In this document: positions 27,047 through 36,599 of the stretch, in pieces
Layout: every line of letters starts with the position of its first letter
Numbering within the stretch: position 1 is the stretch's first letter
Source: Polaribacter sp. BAL334
GTDB lineage: Bacteria; Bacteroidota; Bacteroidia; Flavobacteriales; Flavobacteriaceae
Reading direction: 5' to 3'
Length of the DNA stretch: 64,000 bases
Assembly (NCBI RefSeq): GCF_015767435.1
Contig: NZ_JADWOV010000269.1
Coordinates: 1 to 64,000 of the forward strand
Translations under genes and position numbers: made by a program
Notes under the pieces: model-generated
Database searches by the model: none
Told to the model about the DNA's origin: nothing
What the model saw: only the letters and a program-made list of their open reading frames with translations

Positions 27047-28480
27047 TTATGGTTTTACAGGTGTGTCATTGTATAAATATTTGTCCATCAAATATATAAT
27101 TCCAGCCATGGAAGCACTTCCTAATTCTAATTCGCGTTTGTGTACTTTGTCAAAAGTATCTCTACTTGTGTGATGATAATCAAAATATCGCTGAGAATCA
27201 GGTTTGTAACCAACCAAAGTGACATTTTCTCCTTTTAAAGGGCTAATATCTGCGCCAGAACCACCTTTGTCAATATCGTGCAAACCATAAGGAGAAAGCA
27301 ATTTTCTCCAACTTTGTAATAGTGTCGTATTTGCATCATTTGCATCAATTGAAAATCCTCTTGGAGTGTGACCTCCAGAATCTGATTCCAAACCTCCAAT
27401 ATGATTTTCTTTGTTCAATGTTGCCAATTCAGCATATTTTTTTGCACCTCTAGTTCCATTTTCTTCATTCATAAAAAAGACAACTCTGAGCGTATTTTTG
27501 GGGCTGATATTATTTTTTTTGAATAAATAAGCAACTTCTAAGGATTGTACAATGCCTGTTCCATCATCATGAGCGCCTTCTCCTAAATCCCATGAATCCA
27601 AGTGTCCACCAACAACAAAAATATTTTCAGGAGTTTTACTTCCTTTTATTTCTCCAATGACATTGAATGAGGGTGCATCTGGTAAATTTTCACAACTTTG
27701 TTTGAAATAGAATAGTAAGTTCGGATTTTCTTTCAAATCAGCACTTAAAATTTCGGCAGCTTTGCTACTAATGGCTGCTGCAGGAATGTATTTCTCTTCA
27801 GGTAAATCACCATAACTCATAGTTCCAGTATGTGGAAAATCGTCAATTGAATTGGTCATTGAACGCACAATTACGCCTTTTGCTCCAAATTGCCCACAAA
27901 TTGCAGCGCCATTTACACGTTGATCTACACAGCCTCCATAGGCTTTGAAAGTTTGAATCAAAGTATTGTCAAAAGGTCTATTGAAAAACACAATTTTGCC
28001 TTCCATTTTTGAACCAAGAGCTTTGGCTTCTTCCAAACTTTTTACTTCAATTATTGGTGCTAAAACTCCTTCTGAAGGTGTTGCTATTGAAAATCCTAAA
28101 GCGCAAATTGGAACATTTTTTTGGATTCCATTGACTTTATAATTGGCAATTTCTTTTTCACCACGAACCCAATGTGGCACCATCACTGGTTGCAACCAAA
28201 CAGAATCTAAACCTACTTCTTTCATTAATTTTTCTCCCCATTCAACGGCTTTTTGAGCTTCTACAGAACCAGACAATCTTCCACCAATATTCTGTGTTAA
28301 ATCGCGCAACCATTCATAGGATTTTCCTTCAGTTAAAGCGCTGTCAAATAGCTGTTTAATGCTAACAGAATCTTGTTTTTCTTCTGAGGTTAATTCATCA
28401 GAAATGATTGCTTTTTCTTGTTTATGAGCACAAGAAAATAGTAGAAATAAAGTGAAAATTAAAAGTGATATTTTTCTCAT
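27047..28480 (-). CDS. M28-family metallopeptidase lipoprotein
   Basis: 477 residues. Lipobox near LLFSCAHK (Cys17) predicts a lipoprotein. A PA-domain-like insert lies in the middle. The dinuclear zinc peptidase core has VVGGHLDSWDLGEGAHDDGTG (His/Asp ligands), FFMNEENGTRGAKKYA (catalytic Glu-Glu), ESDSGGHTP and YHHTSRDTFD. It is a probable carboxypeptidase/aminopeptidase acting in the periplasm. First gene of the M28-doxX-amidohydrolase operon. Confidence 0.92.
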   Translation of the reverse strand: MRKISLLIFTLFLLFSCAHKQEKAIISDELTSEEKQDSVSIKQLFDSALTEGKSYEWLRDLTQNIGGRLSGSVEAQKAVEWGEKLMKEVGLDSVWLQPVMVPHWVRGEKEIANYKVNGIQKNVPICALGFSIATPSEGVLAPIIEVKSLEEAKALGSKMEGKIVFFNRPFDNTLIQTFKAYGGCVDQRVNGAAICGQFGAKGVIVRSMTNSIDDFPHTGTMSYGDLPEEKYIPAAAISSKAAEILSADLKENPNLLFYFKQSCENLPDAPSFNVIGEIKGSKTPENIFVVGGHLDSWDLGEGAHDDGTGIVQSLEVAYLFKKNNISPKNTLRVVFFMNEENGTRGAKKYAELATLNKENHIGGLESDSGGHTPRGFSIDANDANTTLLQSWRKLLSPYGLHDIDKGGSGADISPLKGENVTLVGYKPDSQRYFDYHHTSRDTFDKVHKRELELGSASMAGIIYLMDKYLYNDTPVKP

Positions 28481-28544
28481 TTTGTAGGTTGTTATTTGAT
28501 TTTATAAATCTACAAAAATTAATAGTAAGAAAAATCTACATTTT

Positions 28545-30302
28545 TTAAAAATCAAATTTATATGTAATTCCTCCTAAAATTTGAAACCCTTGCACTTCAA
28601 AGTTTACAAATCTTTGATAATTGGAATTCAATATATTATTTGCTTTTAAAAATGCTGTAAACTTATCATTAAAATGATAACCTCCATTCAAATTGATGTC
28701 TAAAAAGGAGGGAATTGACTGAGTTGAGGCAGCTGTTGAAGGGAAAATATCAGTATAGATTACGTCTTTTCTGTTCCCAACAAATAGTAAAGTGGAGGTT
28801 GCATACCATTTTTCTTGTTTGTATTTTGCTATGAAATTTGCTTGAAATGTGGGTAAATTCCAAGCTTCATTTTGATTGGTTGTTTTATAATTATCAAACT
28901 GAATATGCGTTTCAAAGTTGATTCTTTTGCTAAATTCATAGTTCAATTCTGCAAAAATTGAAGTCGTTTTCACATCATCATACACGACTCCAAATGAATT
29001 TCCATATTCATAACCTCTTAAAACAATTCCGTTTGAAGAAGTGGTTATTCCATCAGATTTTGAGTTATTTTTTATAAATAATGGTTTGTCTTGTTCGTTT
29101 TTGAAACTCGCAGAAACTGTATAACTTATTGTATTGTTTAGAATTCCATTAAACCCAACAAAAGCATTGAATTTTTCAGCAGTTTGTGTCATAAAAATGG
29201 TTGGCGAAACAAATGGGTTTTCATCCACATAATCTTTGTAAGTGTTTGTTTTTAAATCTCCAGAAACTCCTCCAAAAATGTGTAAATTTTCTTTCAAGAT
29301 TTCTTTCTGAATTTTAATATCTGGATACACTAAGAAATTAGTTACACTATTTTCTCCATCAAAAGAAGCAAAAATTTTAGCTCCTAATTTTATTGAAAAA
29401 TCTTTATAAATGGTATTGTATTCAGGAGCAATTTTTGCAGTAAAAATAGAGTAATTCAAAACATTTGTAATTGCATAATTTGAACCAAATGAACCATTTA
29501 AATATTCTAATTTGGTTCCGATTTTTAAATTCTCTCGTAAAAAACTTGTTGGAATATCTAAATCAGTATTTAAACGCATCAAAATTTCTTCGCTATTAAA
29601 ATCATCATTAAAATAGGAAAATGACAAATTACTTTTGTCAATATAAGCATCTAAAAAATCCATTTCTCCTATCGCATTAAAGGAATTGTATTCTTGTCTT
29701 TCATTGATAAATCTTAGTATAGAATTATCAATGAAATTGGGGTCAATTCCATACCAATTGTAATGATTTCTTTCCGAGTTTACAGTTACTTTCCAGTCAA
29801 AATAGCGTTCATCTTGTTTGTAAAAAAGACTCATTCCAAGATTTGAAAAATCACTATCTAAAAGCGTGTTTTCTATGTTGTCAAAAGAGGCATTGTACTT
29901 TGCTGATAACCCAAATTCACTCTGAAAACGGGTGTGTTTATGTAAAAAAGTTTCGAAATAGGGAGAAGTGTAATTGCCAAAACCAGCAGCTATAAAATTG
30001 TCATAAACTCTCTCTTTTACACCAACATCAATTCCTTTTATGACACCACTTTTAGGAATAAAAGTAGAGGCAACTGGCACTGAAAAAATAGTGTATTTGA
30101 GAGGTTGTTTTTTTGTTTTTTCTGGCAAATTTATAGTTGGGTTTATACTGATTTTATTAGCATCAGCAATTTTTGGATTGTAAGTTGTGATCACTTCAAC
30201 CACTTCTGTTTTTACAGTATCTTTCACTTTGTCAGTTGTTTTCTTCTGAGAAAACACATTGAAAGCAGCCAATAATGCTATTATAAAAAAATATTTTTTC
30301 AT
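28545..30302 (-). CDS. TonB-receptor-like outer membrane barrel
   Basis: 585 residues. Signal peptide (FFIIALLAAFNVFSQ), a short N-terminal segment (VVEVITTYNPKIADANKISI) and a long series of amphipathic beta strands, ending GFQILGGITYKFDF with the terminal aromatic typical of outer membrane barrels. No full plug domain was recognised. Its ATG overlaps the stop of the 1012-residue TPR gene (TAATG), so the two are translationally coupled and may form one envelope complex; this partnership is inferred. Confidence 0.8.
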   Translation of the reverse strand: MKKYFFIIALLAAFNVFSQKKTTDKVKDTVKTEVVEVITTYNPKIADANKISINPTINLPEKTKKQPLKYTIFSVPVASTFIPKSGVIKGIDVGVKERVYDNFIAAGFGNYTSPYFETFLHKHTRFQSEFGLSAKYNASFDNIENTLLDSDFSNLGMSLFYKQDERYFDWKVTVNSERNHYNWYGIDPNFIDNSILRFINERQEYNSFNAIGEMDFLDAYIDKSNLSFSYFNDDFNSEEILMRLNTDLDIPTSFLRENLKIGTKLEYLNGSFGSNYAITNVLNYSIFTAKIAPEYNTIYKDFSIKLGAKIFASFDGENSVTNFLVYPDIKIQKEILKENLHIFGGVSGDLKTNTYKDYVDENPFVSPTIFMTQTAEKFNAFVGFNGILNNTISYTVSASFKNEQDKPLFIKNNSKSDGITTSSNGIVLRGYEYGNSFGVVYDDVKTTSIFAELNYEFSKRINFETHIQFDNYKTTNQNEAWNLPTFQANFIAKYKQEKWYATSTLLFVGNRKDVIYTDIFPSTAASTQSIPSFLDINLNGGYHFNDKFTAFLKANNILNSNYQRFVNFEVQGFQILGGITYKFDF

Positions 30303-33300
30303 TAATTTTTAATTTGTGGATTGATAGAATTATTCGTTTTAGATTCTGTGTCTTTTATTTTGATGAGCTCGGTTTTTGCTTCTCTGACAACGTCTTCAAA
30401 TTGAGGGAAATTTTTAATCACATTTTCCAAAATAAAAGTTGCTTGATACGCATCTTTCAAACCATAATAATTTTTCCCCATAATTACATAGCTTTTTACA
30501 CCCCAATATTTGTAAGAAGCAAATTCTGCAATCAATTTTTTAACTATTTCGTTTGATTTTTCATACGCTTTTTCTTGATTTTGAAAATACGCTTCATAGT
30601 ATAAAATTTCAGCTTTCAATTCTCCAACTGCTTTATTTTCAATTGTTTTGTAGTATTCTGTAGCTGTTTCAAAATCATTAATTTTAAAAGAAGCTCTTGC
30701 AATAATGGTTTTTGCATCCATTTCTAATGCTGCAGAAATACTCTCTTTTGACAATACTTTTTTAGCAAAAGTCAACGATTTTTCAAAAGCCTCTTTTGAA
30801 AAATAGGCTTTCATCAAGTTACTTTGCGCAAATGCTGCATTTTCTGTGGCATACGCTTCTTGCTCTAAACGCTCTAATAATGGAATTGCAGCGTCATAAT
30901 TTTCTTTTGATAATTGAATTTCAGCTAGTTTTGCTAAAGCGTCTTCACTAAAATTAGATTGCCCAGCTTTGATTACTTTTTCAAAATACGGAATAGCATT
31001 GTCAAATTCTTTTTCTTTAAAATAGGTACTTGCCAAATAATAATTTGCTTTTAAATCATTGACTCCATCAGGATAATTTTTTAAGTATTTGGTCAAACTT
31101 AAAATCGTATTTTGATTGTTGTTATCTTCAAAATATTTTCTTTCAGCAATTGTAAAAGCAGATTTTTCAAGCTCGGATTCACTTACATTTACAAAACGCA
31201 ACGTTTTTGTCCAAGCTACAAAATCATCCAATTTATCTTCATCAATATAAATATTTTTGGCATTATTTACTGCCTCTAACGCGTCTGTTGAATTTGGAAA
31301 TTTACTAGCAGTTAATTTGAATTTTTCAAGTGCTTTTGCATTTTCATTTCCATTGTAATATAACAAACCTTGTCTTACCAAAGCTCTAGGAATAAATACA
31401 CTTTTTGGATAGTTTTTTTGCAAACGATCATACGCTTCATGAGCTTCTTTTGAGTTTTTTAACGCTGTAAAAGTGATTGCCAATTGAAACAATGCATCAT
31501 CTTTTAAATCAGAATTGTCAAAATTATTGACTACTTTTTTCAAAGCATCAATTTTTTGTAAATTTTCTCCTCTCAAACCATGACTCATTCCAATTTGAAA
31601 TTGAGCATAATCAGCTCTCATTCCAGTTTCAATAATTACTAATTGATAGGTTTTAATAGCATCTCCAAAATTACTGATAGCATAATAACTATCTGCCAAT
31701 CGTAAAGTTGCATCTTGTTTGAGGTTGTTTTCCAATTCCTTTTTTTGAAGTACTATTTTAAAAGAACGAATAGCCTCAGGATATTTATTGAGTTTAAAAT
31801 AACAATACCCTAAATTATAATCAATCAATTGAAGTTCAGCAGTTTTACTTGTTTTTTCTAAGGTTGCTGTAGATAAAAATTTGGTCAAAGCGTCTTCAAA
31901 TTTTTCCAATCTAAAAAGCGTTTCTGCTTCCCAATAATAACCTTTTTGAAAAATTTCAGGGAGTAAAGATTTTTTACTGATGGTGAAAAATGGCAATGCT
32001 TCTGCATATTTTTTATCAGTAAATAATTGAATTCCTCTGTACAATGAAACTTCTAAAGAGAGTGCTGTATTGTCATCTGTTTTTTTCTTTTTCAAATAAT
32101 TCAAAGCGCCTTCATAATCTTGTTGATGGATAAATGAATACACAATTAATTGATTTATTTCCTTGTATGAAGAAGAATTTGGATAATTTTTCAAATAATT
32201 TTGAAGTACATCAGCCACATTTTCAAACGGATTTCCTTCTTCATAACTCAATTTTGCATAATTTAAAGCAGCATCTTCTTTGATTTTCAAGTTAAAATCC
32301 ATTTCACTTGCTGTTTTAAAAGCATTTAAAGCTTCATTTTTTTTGCCAGTGTTCAAATAACATTCAGCCAAATGATAGTAAGCATTTTGAGAAACTGCAT
32401 TTTTTTGATCAATGATTTTATTGAAATATGCAATGGCATTTTCAAAGTCATTTTGCTTATAAAAAGCATAGCCTAATTGATAAAAATCGGTATTATTCCA
32501 TTTACCTTTGGTGCCTTTATAGTTTTTTAAATAGGGGATTGCTGCTTCATATTTTCCCAAATTGAAATAACTTTCACCCACTATTTTTGAAATATCTGAA
32601 AAATCTTTTCTGTTTTTTTCTTTCAATAATTTTTCACCAACTTCAATACATCTTTCAAATTTTCCTGATTTAAAACTGATATCTAGTAAATAATAGGAAA
32701 TTTCAGCTTTGTAAGAATCATTGTCTGCGATTTCTTTCAAAGTAGATTCTGCAATGCCATAATCCTCTAATTTATAGGCAATAAAACCATAATAATATCT
32801 GGCATCATTGCCATATTTTCCATCATTGATAAGCGGTAAAAAAAGATTTTTGGCTGATGATAAGTCTCCAGAAACCAGTAAACTATATCCCGATTTAAAA
32901 TTGAGTTCTTTCCGATTTTCCTCAGAAAGGACTTCTTTATTTACTTTTTGATACCATTTTAAAGCATAAGCAGGTTTTTTATTGGCAAAATAATAATTTC
33001 CAACATTGAAAAATGCTTGATTCTTTTTGGTGCTATTAGGATATGTTGCTACAAAATCCAATATCTTTTGGTCAGCTGAAGTTTGTTGTAATTTCAAAGC
33101 ACACATTGCTTCAAAATAGGCAGCATCTGCTTTTAAATTCGAGTTTTCATGGCTATTTTTTACCACTTTTTCAAATGATTTTTGGGCAGCTGTGTAGGCT
33201 TTATTCTGATATAATTGCAAAGCATTATTGAAATCTGTCAACAAACTGGTTTCAATACTTGATTGTTGCGAAAATTGCAAAGTAATCACAGATAAAAATA

Positions 33301-33340
33301 AGAAGGTGAGCAAATGTTTTTTTGAAAAGCATTTTTTCAT
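30302..33340 (-). CDS. Large TPR-repeat exported protein
   Basis: 1012 residues: an N-terminal hydrophobic signal (LLTFLFLSVITLQFSQ) and then near-continuous tetratricopeptide repeats (A-Y..A/G...F units such as YQNKAYTAAQKSFEKV, KLEDYGIAESTLKEI, KYPEAIRSFKIVL). It is probably a periplasmic scaffold. It is coupled to the barrel protein downstream and divergent from ftsE. TPR proteins of this size occur in gliding/T9SS machinery (e.g. SprE/PorW), but there is no lipobox and I cannot equate it with them. Confidence 0.85.
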   Translation of the reverse strand: MKKCFSKKHLLTFLFLSVITLQFSQQSSIETSLLTDFNNALQLYQNKAYTAAQKSFEKVVKNSHENSNLKADAAYFEAMCALKLQQTSADQKILDFVATYPNSTKKNQAFFNVGNYYFANKKPAYALKWYQKVNKEVLSEENRKELNFKSGYSLLVSGDLSSAKNLFLPLINDGKYGNDARYYYGFIAYKLEDYGIAESTLKEIADNDSYKAEISYYLLDISFKSGKFERCIEVGEKLLKEKNRKDFSDISKIVGESYFNLGKYEAAIPYLKNYKGTKGKWNNTDFYQLGYAFYKQNDFENAIAYFNKIIDQKNAVSQNAYYHLAECYLNTGKKNEALNAFKTASEMDFNLKIKEDAALNYAKLSYEEGNPFENVADVLQNYLKNYPNSSSYKEINQLIVYSFIHQQDYEGALNYLKKKKTDDNTALSLEVSLYRGIQLFTDKKYAEALPFFTISKKSLLPEIFQKGYYWEAETLFRLEKFEDALTKFLSTATLEKTSKTAELQLIDYNLGYCYFKLNKYPEAIRSFKIVLQKKELENNLKQDATLRLADSYYAISNFGDAIKTYQLVIIETGMRADYAQFQIGMSHGLRGENLQKIDALKKVVNNFDNSDLKDDALFQLAITFTALKNSKEAHEAYDRLQKNYPKSVFIPRALVRQGLLYYNGNENAKALEKFKLTASKFPNSTDALEAVNNAKNIYIDEDKLDDFVAWTKTLRFVNVSESELEKSAFTIAERKYFEDNNNQNTILSLTKYLKNYPDGVNDLKANYYLASTYFKEKEFDNAIPYFEKVIKAGQSNFSEDALAKLAEIQLSKENYDAAIPLLERLEQEAYATENAAFAQSNLMKAYFSKEAFEKSLTFAKKVLSKESISAALEMDAKTIIARASFKINDFETATEYYKTIENKAVGELKAEILYYEAYFQNQEKAYEKSNEIVKKLIAEFASYKYWGVKSYVIMGKNYYGLKDAYQATFILENVIKNFPQFEDVVREAKTELIKIKDTESKTNNSINPQIKN

Positions 33341-33499
33341 ATCAATGAATTTAGTTGTATGGATAACGAATAAATATTTAGTTTGTTTGAATAAACTTAA
33401 AAATTTATAAAATTTTAATACATCAAATGTAAGAATTGTTGTGATTTATTGAGGTAAAATGAATAGAAACTTATAAGTTTGTAGTGTTAACGATTTTAT

Positions 33500-34186
33500 A
33501 TGGAAAATGCTGTTTTGTATTTAGAAAATGCGAATATTTATCAGGGTGATTCACTCGTTTTATCAAACATAAATTTAACCATCAACAAAGGTGATTTTTA
33601 CTATATCATAGGAAAAACTGGAAGTGGAAAAAGTAGTTTGATGAAAACGTTGTATGCAGATATTCCTTTGCAAGATGGAAAAGGATTTGTGGTTGGTTTT
33701 GATTTAGAAAATTTGAAAGAAAGAGATATTCCTTTTTTAAGAAGAAAAATTGGTATTGTTTTTCAAGATTTTAAATTATTGACTGATAGAACAGTTTTTG
33801 CCAATTTGGAGTTTGTTTTAAAAGCTACAGGTTGGAAAAACAAAGAAGAAATCAACCAAAAAATCGAAGAAGTTTTAGAAAAAGTGGGTATGAAATCGCT
33901 TATTAATAAAAAAGCGTACGAACTTTCTGGTGGAGAACAACAGCGAGTTGCGATTGCTAGAGCGCTTTTAAACGATCCAGAATTGATTTTAGCAGATGAG
34001 CCAACAGGAAATTTAGATCCAAAAACATCTTTGGAAGTAATGGAATTGTTGAATAAAATTCATCAAAGTGGCAAAACCATTTTAATGGCAACCCATGATT
34101 ATCAATTGATTGTAAAATACAAACATAAAACCTTGAAAGTAGAAGGAGGAGAGGTTTTTGAGGTGGTGCAACAGCTTGTGAACTAG
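33500..34186 (+). CDS. ftsE: Cell division ABC ATPase FtsE
   Basis: 228 residues. Walker A GKTGSGKSS near 37-45, Q-loop GIVFQDFKLL, signature LSGGEQQRVAIARAL, Walker B LILADEPTG and H-loop ATHD. With FtsX, FtsE controls periplasmic peptidoglycan hydrolases at the septum. ftsX is not next to it here, as is common in this phylum; two glycosyltransferase genes follow instead. A -7-like TAAGTTTG lies at 33474-33481. LolD-type ATPases are the alternative, but the sequence QDFKLLTDRTVFANL is FtsE-like. Confidence 0.9.
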   Translation: MENAVLYLENANIYQGDSLVLSNINLTINKGDFYYIIGKTGSGKSSLMKTLYADIPLQDGKGFVVGFDLENLKERDIPFLRRKIGIVFQDFKLLTDRTVFANLEFVLKATGWKNKEEINQKIEEVLEKVGMKSLINKKAYELSGGEQQRVAIARALLNDPELILADEPTGNLDPKTSLEVMELLNKIHQSGKTILMATHDYQLIVKYKHKTLKVEGGEVFEVVQQLVN

Positions 34187-34204
34187 CTTTAAAATGAACA
34201 ACTT

Positions 34205-35299
34205 TTGAAAAAAAAACTATTTGTTGCAGTTACAAATGATATCTCAACAGATTATCGAGTGCACAAAGTTTGTTCTTATTTGCTTCAAAAAAACTATCAA
34301 ATAGTGGTGTATGGTAGGGTTTTGCCAAACACTATTTCTGTAAAAAGAGATTATAAAATTATCCGAAAAAAACATTTTTTCAATCACAATTTTCTGTTTT
34401 ATGCAGAATTTAATATCCGTCTTTTTTTTCATTTATTGTTCAAAAAATATGACTGCATTTTAGCAAATGATTTAGATACGTTGCCTGCTTGTTTTTTTAT
34501 AAGTAAGCTAAAAAAAATACCTTTGGTTTTTGATAGTCACGAACTATTTTCTGAAGGTCCTGAATTGCAAGGAAGGAAATTTGTTCAAAATTTTTGGCGA
34601 AAACTAGAAGATTTTTTTCTTCCAAGAATCCAGAAATCATATACTGTGAGTCAGTCAATTGCTGATTTTTACCATAAAAAATATAAAAATAATATGGGTG
34701 TCATCAGAAATATTCCTCTGAAAAATCAAGCTTATATTCATGAAGAAATTACATTTCCAACGCAACATAAAACCATTTTATACCAAGGAGTTTTAAACCC
34801 TGGAAGAGGCATAAAACCGATGATTGAAGCCCTAAAATTTTTAGAAAATATAGATTTAATCATTATTGGGTATGGAAAAGTTGAAGAGGAATTAAAACAA
34901 TTTGTGAAAGAAAAAAAAATGGAGCATCGTGTTTTTTTCTTAGGTAGAATTTCAAGAGAAAAATTAGTGAATTATACTAAAAAAGCCACTTTAGGAATGG
35001 TTTTAGAAGAGCCTTTGGGTTTGAGTTTTCAATATTCCTTACCTAACAAATTATTTGATTATATTCATGCTGAACTTCCTATCATTGCTGGAAATCTGAT
35101 AGAAATATCAACTATTATCACTGAATATAAAGTGGGAGTTATAGTAGAGGATTATGCACCAAAATCAATTGCAACTGCTATCCAAAATTTATTGAATGAT
35201 GAAAAAAGAGTATTAGAAATACAACAAAACCAACAAAAAGCTGCTCAAGTTTTGTGCTGGGAAATAGAGCAGCAAAAATTGGATATTTATTTTAAATAA
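34205..35299 (+). CDS. Glycosyltransferase, GT4 family
   Basis: 364 residues, GT-B fold. The N-terminal acceptor domain (TNDISTDYRVHKVCSYL, ANDLDTLPACFF, VFDSHELF) is followed by the C-terminal donor domain (ILYQGVLNPGRGIKPMIEAL, IIGYGKVEEEL, FLGRISREKLVNYTKKATLGMVL, LPNKLFDYIHAELPIIAG). It probably transfers a sugar in surface polysaccharide or lipid glycan synthesis. The start is TTG at 34205, since no in-frame ATG exists after the stop at 34190. A tiny ATG frame (34194-34208) overlaps it. Confidence 0.88.
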   Translation: MKKKLFVAVTNDISTDYRVHKVCSYLLQKNYQIVVYGRVLPNTISVKRDYKIIRKKHFFNHNFLFYAEFNIRLFFHLLFKKYDCILANDLDTLPACFFISKLKKIPLVFDSHELFSEGPELQGRKFVQNFWRKLEDFFLPRIQKSYTVSQSIADFYHKKYKNNMGVIRNIPLKNQAYIHEEITFPTQHKTILYQGVLNPGRGIKPMIEALKFLENIDLIIIGYGKVEEELKQFVKEKKMEHRVFFLGRISREKLVNYTKKATLGMVLEEPLGLSFQYSLPNKLFDYIHAELPIIAGNLIEISTIITEYKVGVIVEDYAPKSIATAIQNLLNDEKRVLEIQQNQQKAAQVLCWEIEQQKLDIYFK

Positions 35300-36020
35300 C
35301 ACAGTTATCAAACCAACAATTTCTATAATCATTCCTGTTTTAAACAATCTTTCTGGATTGCAAAAAACCATTGAAAGTATTCAAAAACAAACATTTACAA
35401 ATTTTGAAGTGTGGATTATTGATGGAAATTCTTCTGATGAAACACAACATTATTTACAAAAATTAAAACCTCCATTTCAGTTTTTGACAGAAAAAGACTC
35501 AGGAATTTATGAAGCAATGAACAAAGGAATTTCTTTGGCAAAAGGAGAGTGGTTGTTTTTTTTAGGTTCAGGAGATTGTTTACATAGTGGAACAATTTTG
35601 GATGAAGTTTCAAAAAATTTCAATTCAACAATTCAATTATTTTATGGAAATGTTTGTTATGAAAATTCATTTTTCAATTCAAAATTTTCTTCAATTTTAT
35701 GGCTGAAGAACGCTTTGCATCATCAATCCGTTTTTTACCACAAAAGTCTTTTTGAAAATCAAAAATATGACACTGATTTTAAAATTTTAGGCGATTATGA
35801 TTTGAATTTGAAATTATTTCGAAGTAAAATCATTTCAAAAAAGGAAGAAATAACGATTGCTTTTTGCAATGAACATGGAGTTTCAAAAAAAATCAATTGG
35901 GATCTTTACAAAGAAGAATTAAAGATAAAAACTCAACAAACTTCTATTATTTTATTTCCTGTTTTTTTTCTGTTTGTTTTTTTAAAGTTTGTTTATAAAA
36001 ATATTTTTTATAAAACATAA
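35289..36020 (+). CDS. Glycosyltransferase, GT2 family, uncertain start
   Basis: GT-A fold. The essential N-terminal strand KPTISIIIPVLNN is in frame at 35310-35348 but lies upstream of the first ATG/GTG/TTG, a TTG at 35358. Because that strand is conserved, the start must be earlier; the open frame reaches 35268 and offers ATT at 35289, which I use provisionally. DxD-like VWIIDGNSSDET, EKDSGIYEAMNKGI and FFLGSGDCL follow, then a C-terminal hydrophobic tail (ILFPVFFLFVFLKFVY). It overlaps the end of the GT4 gene. A lost start codon or sequence error is possible. Confidence 0.75.
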   Translation: MLNNTVIKPTISIIIPVLNNLSGLQKTIESIQKQTFTNFEVWIIDGNSSDETQHYLQKLKPPFQFLTEKDSGIYEAMNKGISLAKGEWLFFLGSGDCLHSGTILDEVSKNFNSTIQLFYGNVCYENSFFNSKFSSILWLKNALHHQSVFYHKSLFENQKYDTDFKILGDYDLNLKLFRSKIISKKEEITIAFCNEHGVSKKINWDLYKEELKIKTQQTSIILFPVFFLFVFLKFVYKNIFYKT

Positions 36021-36051
36021 AACTCTGTAAATTAATATTTTACAGAGTTTT
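36019..36051. terminator. Bidirectional terminator between GT2 gene and ssrA
   Basis: A 13-bp stem AAAACTCTGTAAA/TTTACAGAGTTTT with a short AT loop and T runs on both sides. It ends the GT2 transcript and the convergent tmRNA. Confidence 0.85.
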
Positions 36052-36054
36052 TAG

Positions 36055-36445
36055 TGGAGACGCCGAGAATCGAACTCGGGTCCAAACAAGCAGCTAAAAA
36101 GCTTTCTACATACTTAGTTTTTGTTTGTTTTTTCGTTGAAAAGCTGGTCAAAAACAACCTACTTTTCACTTAGCTTTTTTAGTTTCGAAAACCCGTCAAA
36201 GCGCCAAGTTTTCTATGTTTACTTTTACGATGCCCAAAAAAGAAACGCCGCAAACCAAGGCTTTTCGTGGACATAAAGCTTGCTCACCTTGTGAGCCGAG
36301 GCTAATCTTACTTGATTTCGGATTAAGCAGCTAAAGCGTAGTTATCTTCGCCGTTTATAGGTTTGAAATAAGTTTTACAAGAATAATTTCATTCCTTGGT
36401 ATGCTTACAATTTCACTGACCTTGCTGTCAAAACCAGTCGTCCCC
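36055..36445 (-). ncRNA. ssrA: tmRNA
   Basis: About 391 nt on the minus strand. The 5' end GGGGACGACTGGTTTTGACA pairs with the 3' end, ...CGTCTCC plus discriminator A. The T-arm reads CCCGAGTTCGATTCTCGG. CCA is not encoded. The tag frame at 36352-36323 is GGC GAA GAT AAC TAC GCT TTA GCT GCT TAA, giving GEDNYALAA after the charged alanine. With SmpB this RNA rescues stalled ribosomes and tags products for proteolysis. Confidence 0.96.
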
Positions 36446-36487
36446 AAAATGTCAAAGAAACTTTTCTTTGAATAGAAAAGTGGATTG

Positions 36488-36495
36488 CAAAAGTA
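36488..36495 (-). promoter_or_regulatory. Probable -7 box for ssrA
   Basis: TACTTTTG on the minus strand fits TAnnTTTG and lies about 40 bp before the mature tmRNA 5' end, as expected for a precursor trimmed at the 5' end. A -33 element was not clear. Confidence 0.45.
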
Positions 36496-36599
36496 TGAAA
36501 AAAACTCATTGCGAATCTGTTAAAAAACCAATATCTTCGAACAAAATTTAGTTTCATTTTTATTGATTTTTTTATCAATAAATAATAAATAGGTAATAT

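Noticed and set aside
30302..33340. Identification of the TPR protein as SprE/PorW of T9SS
   Set aside because: No lipobox and no specific motif recognised; only size and TPR content agree.
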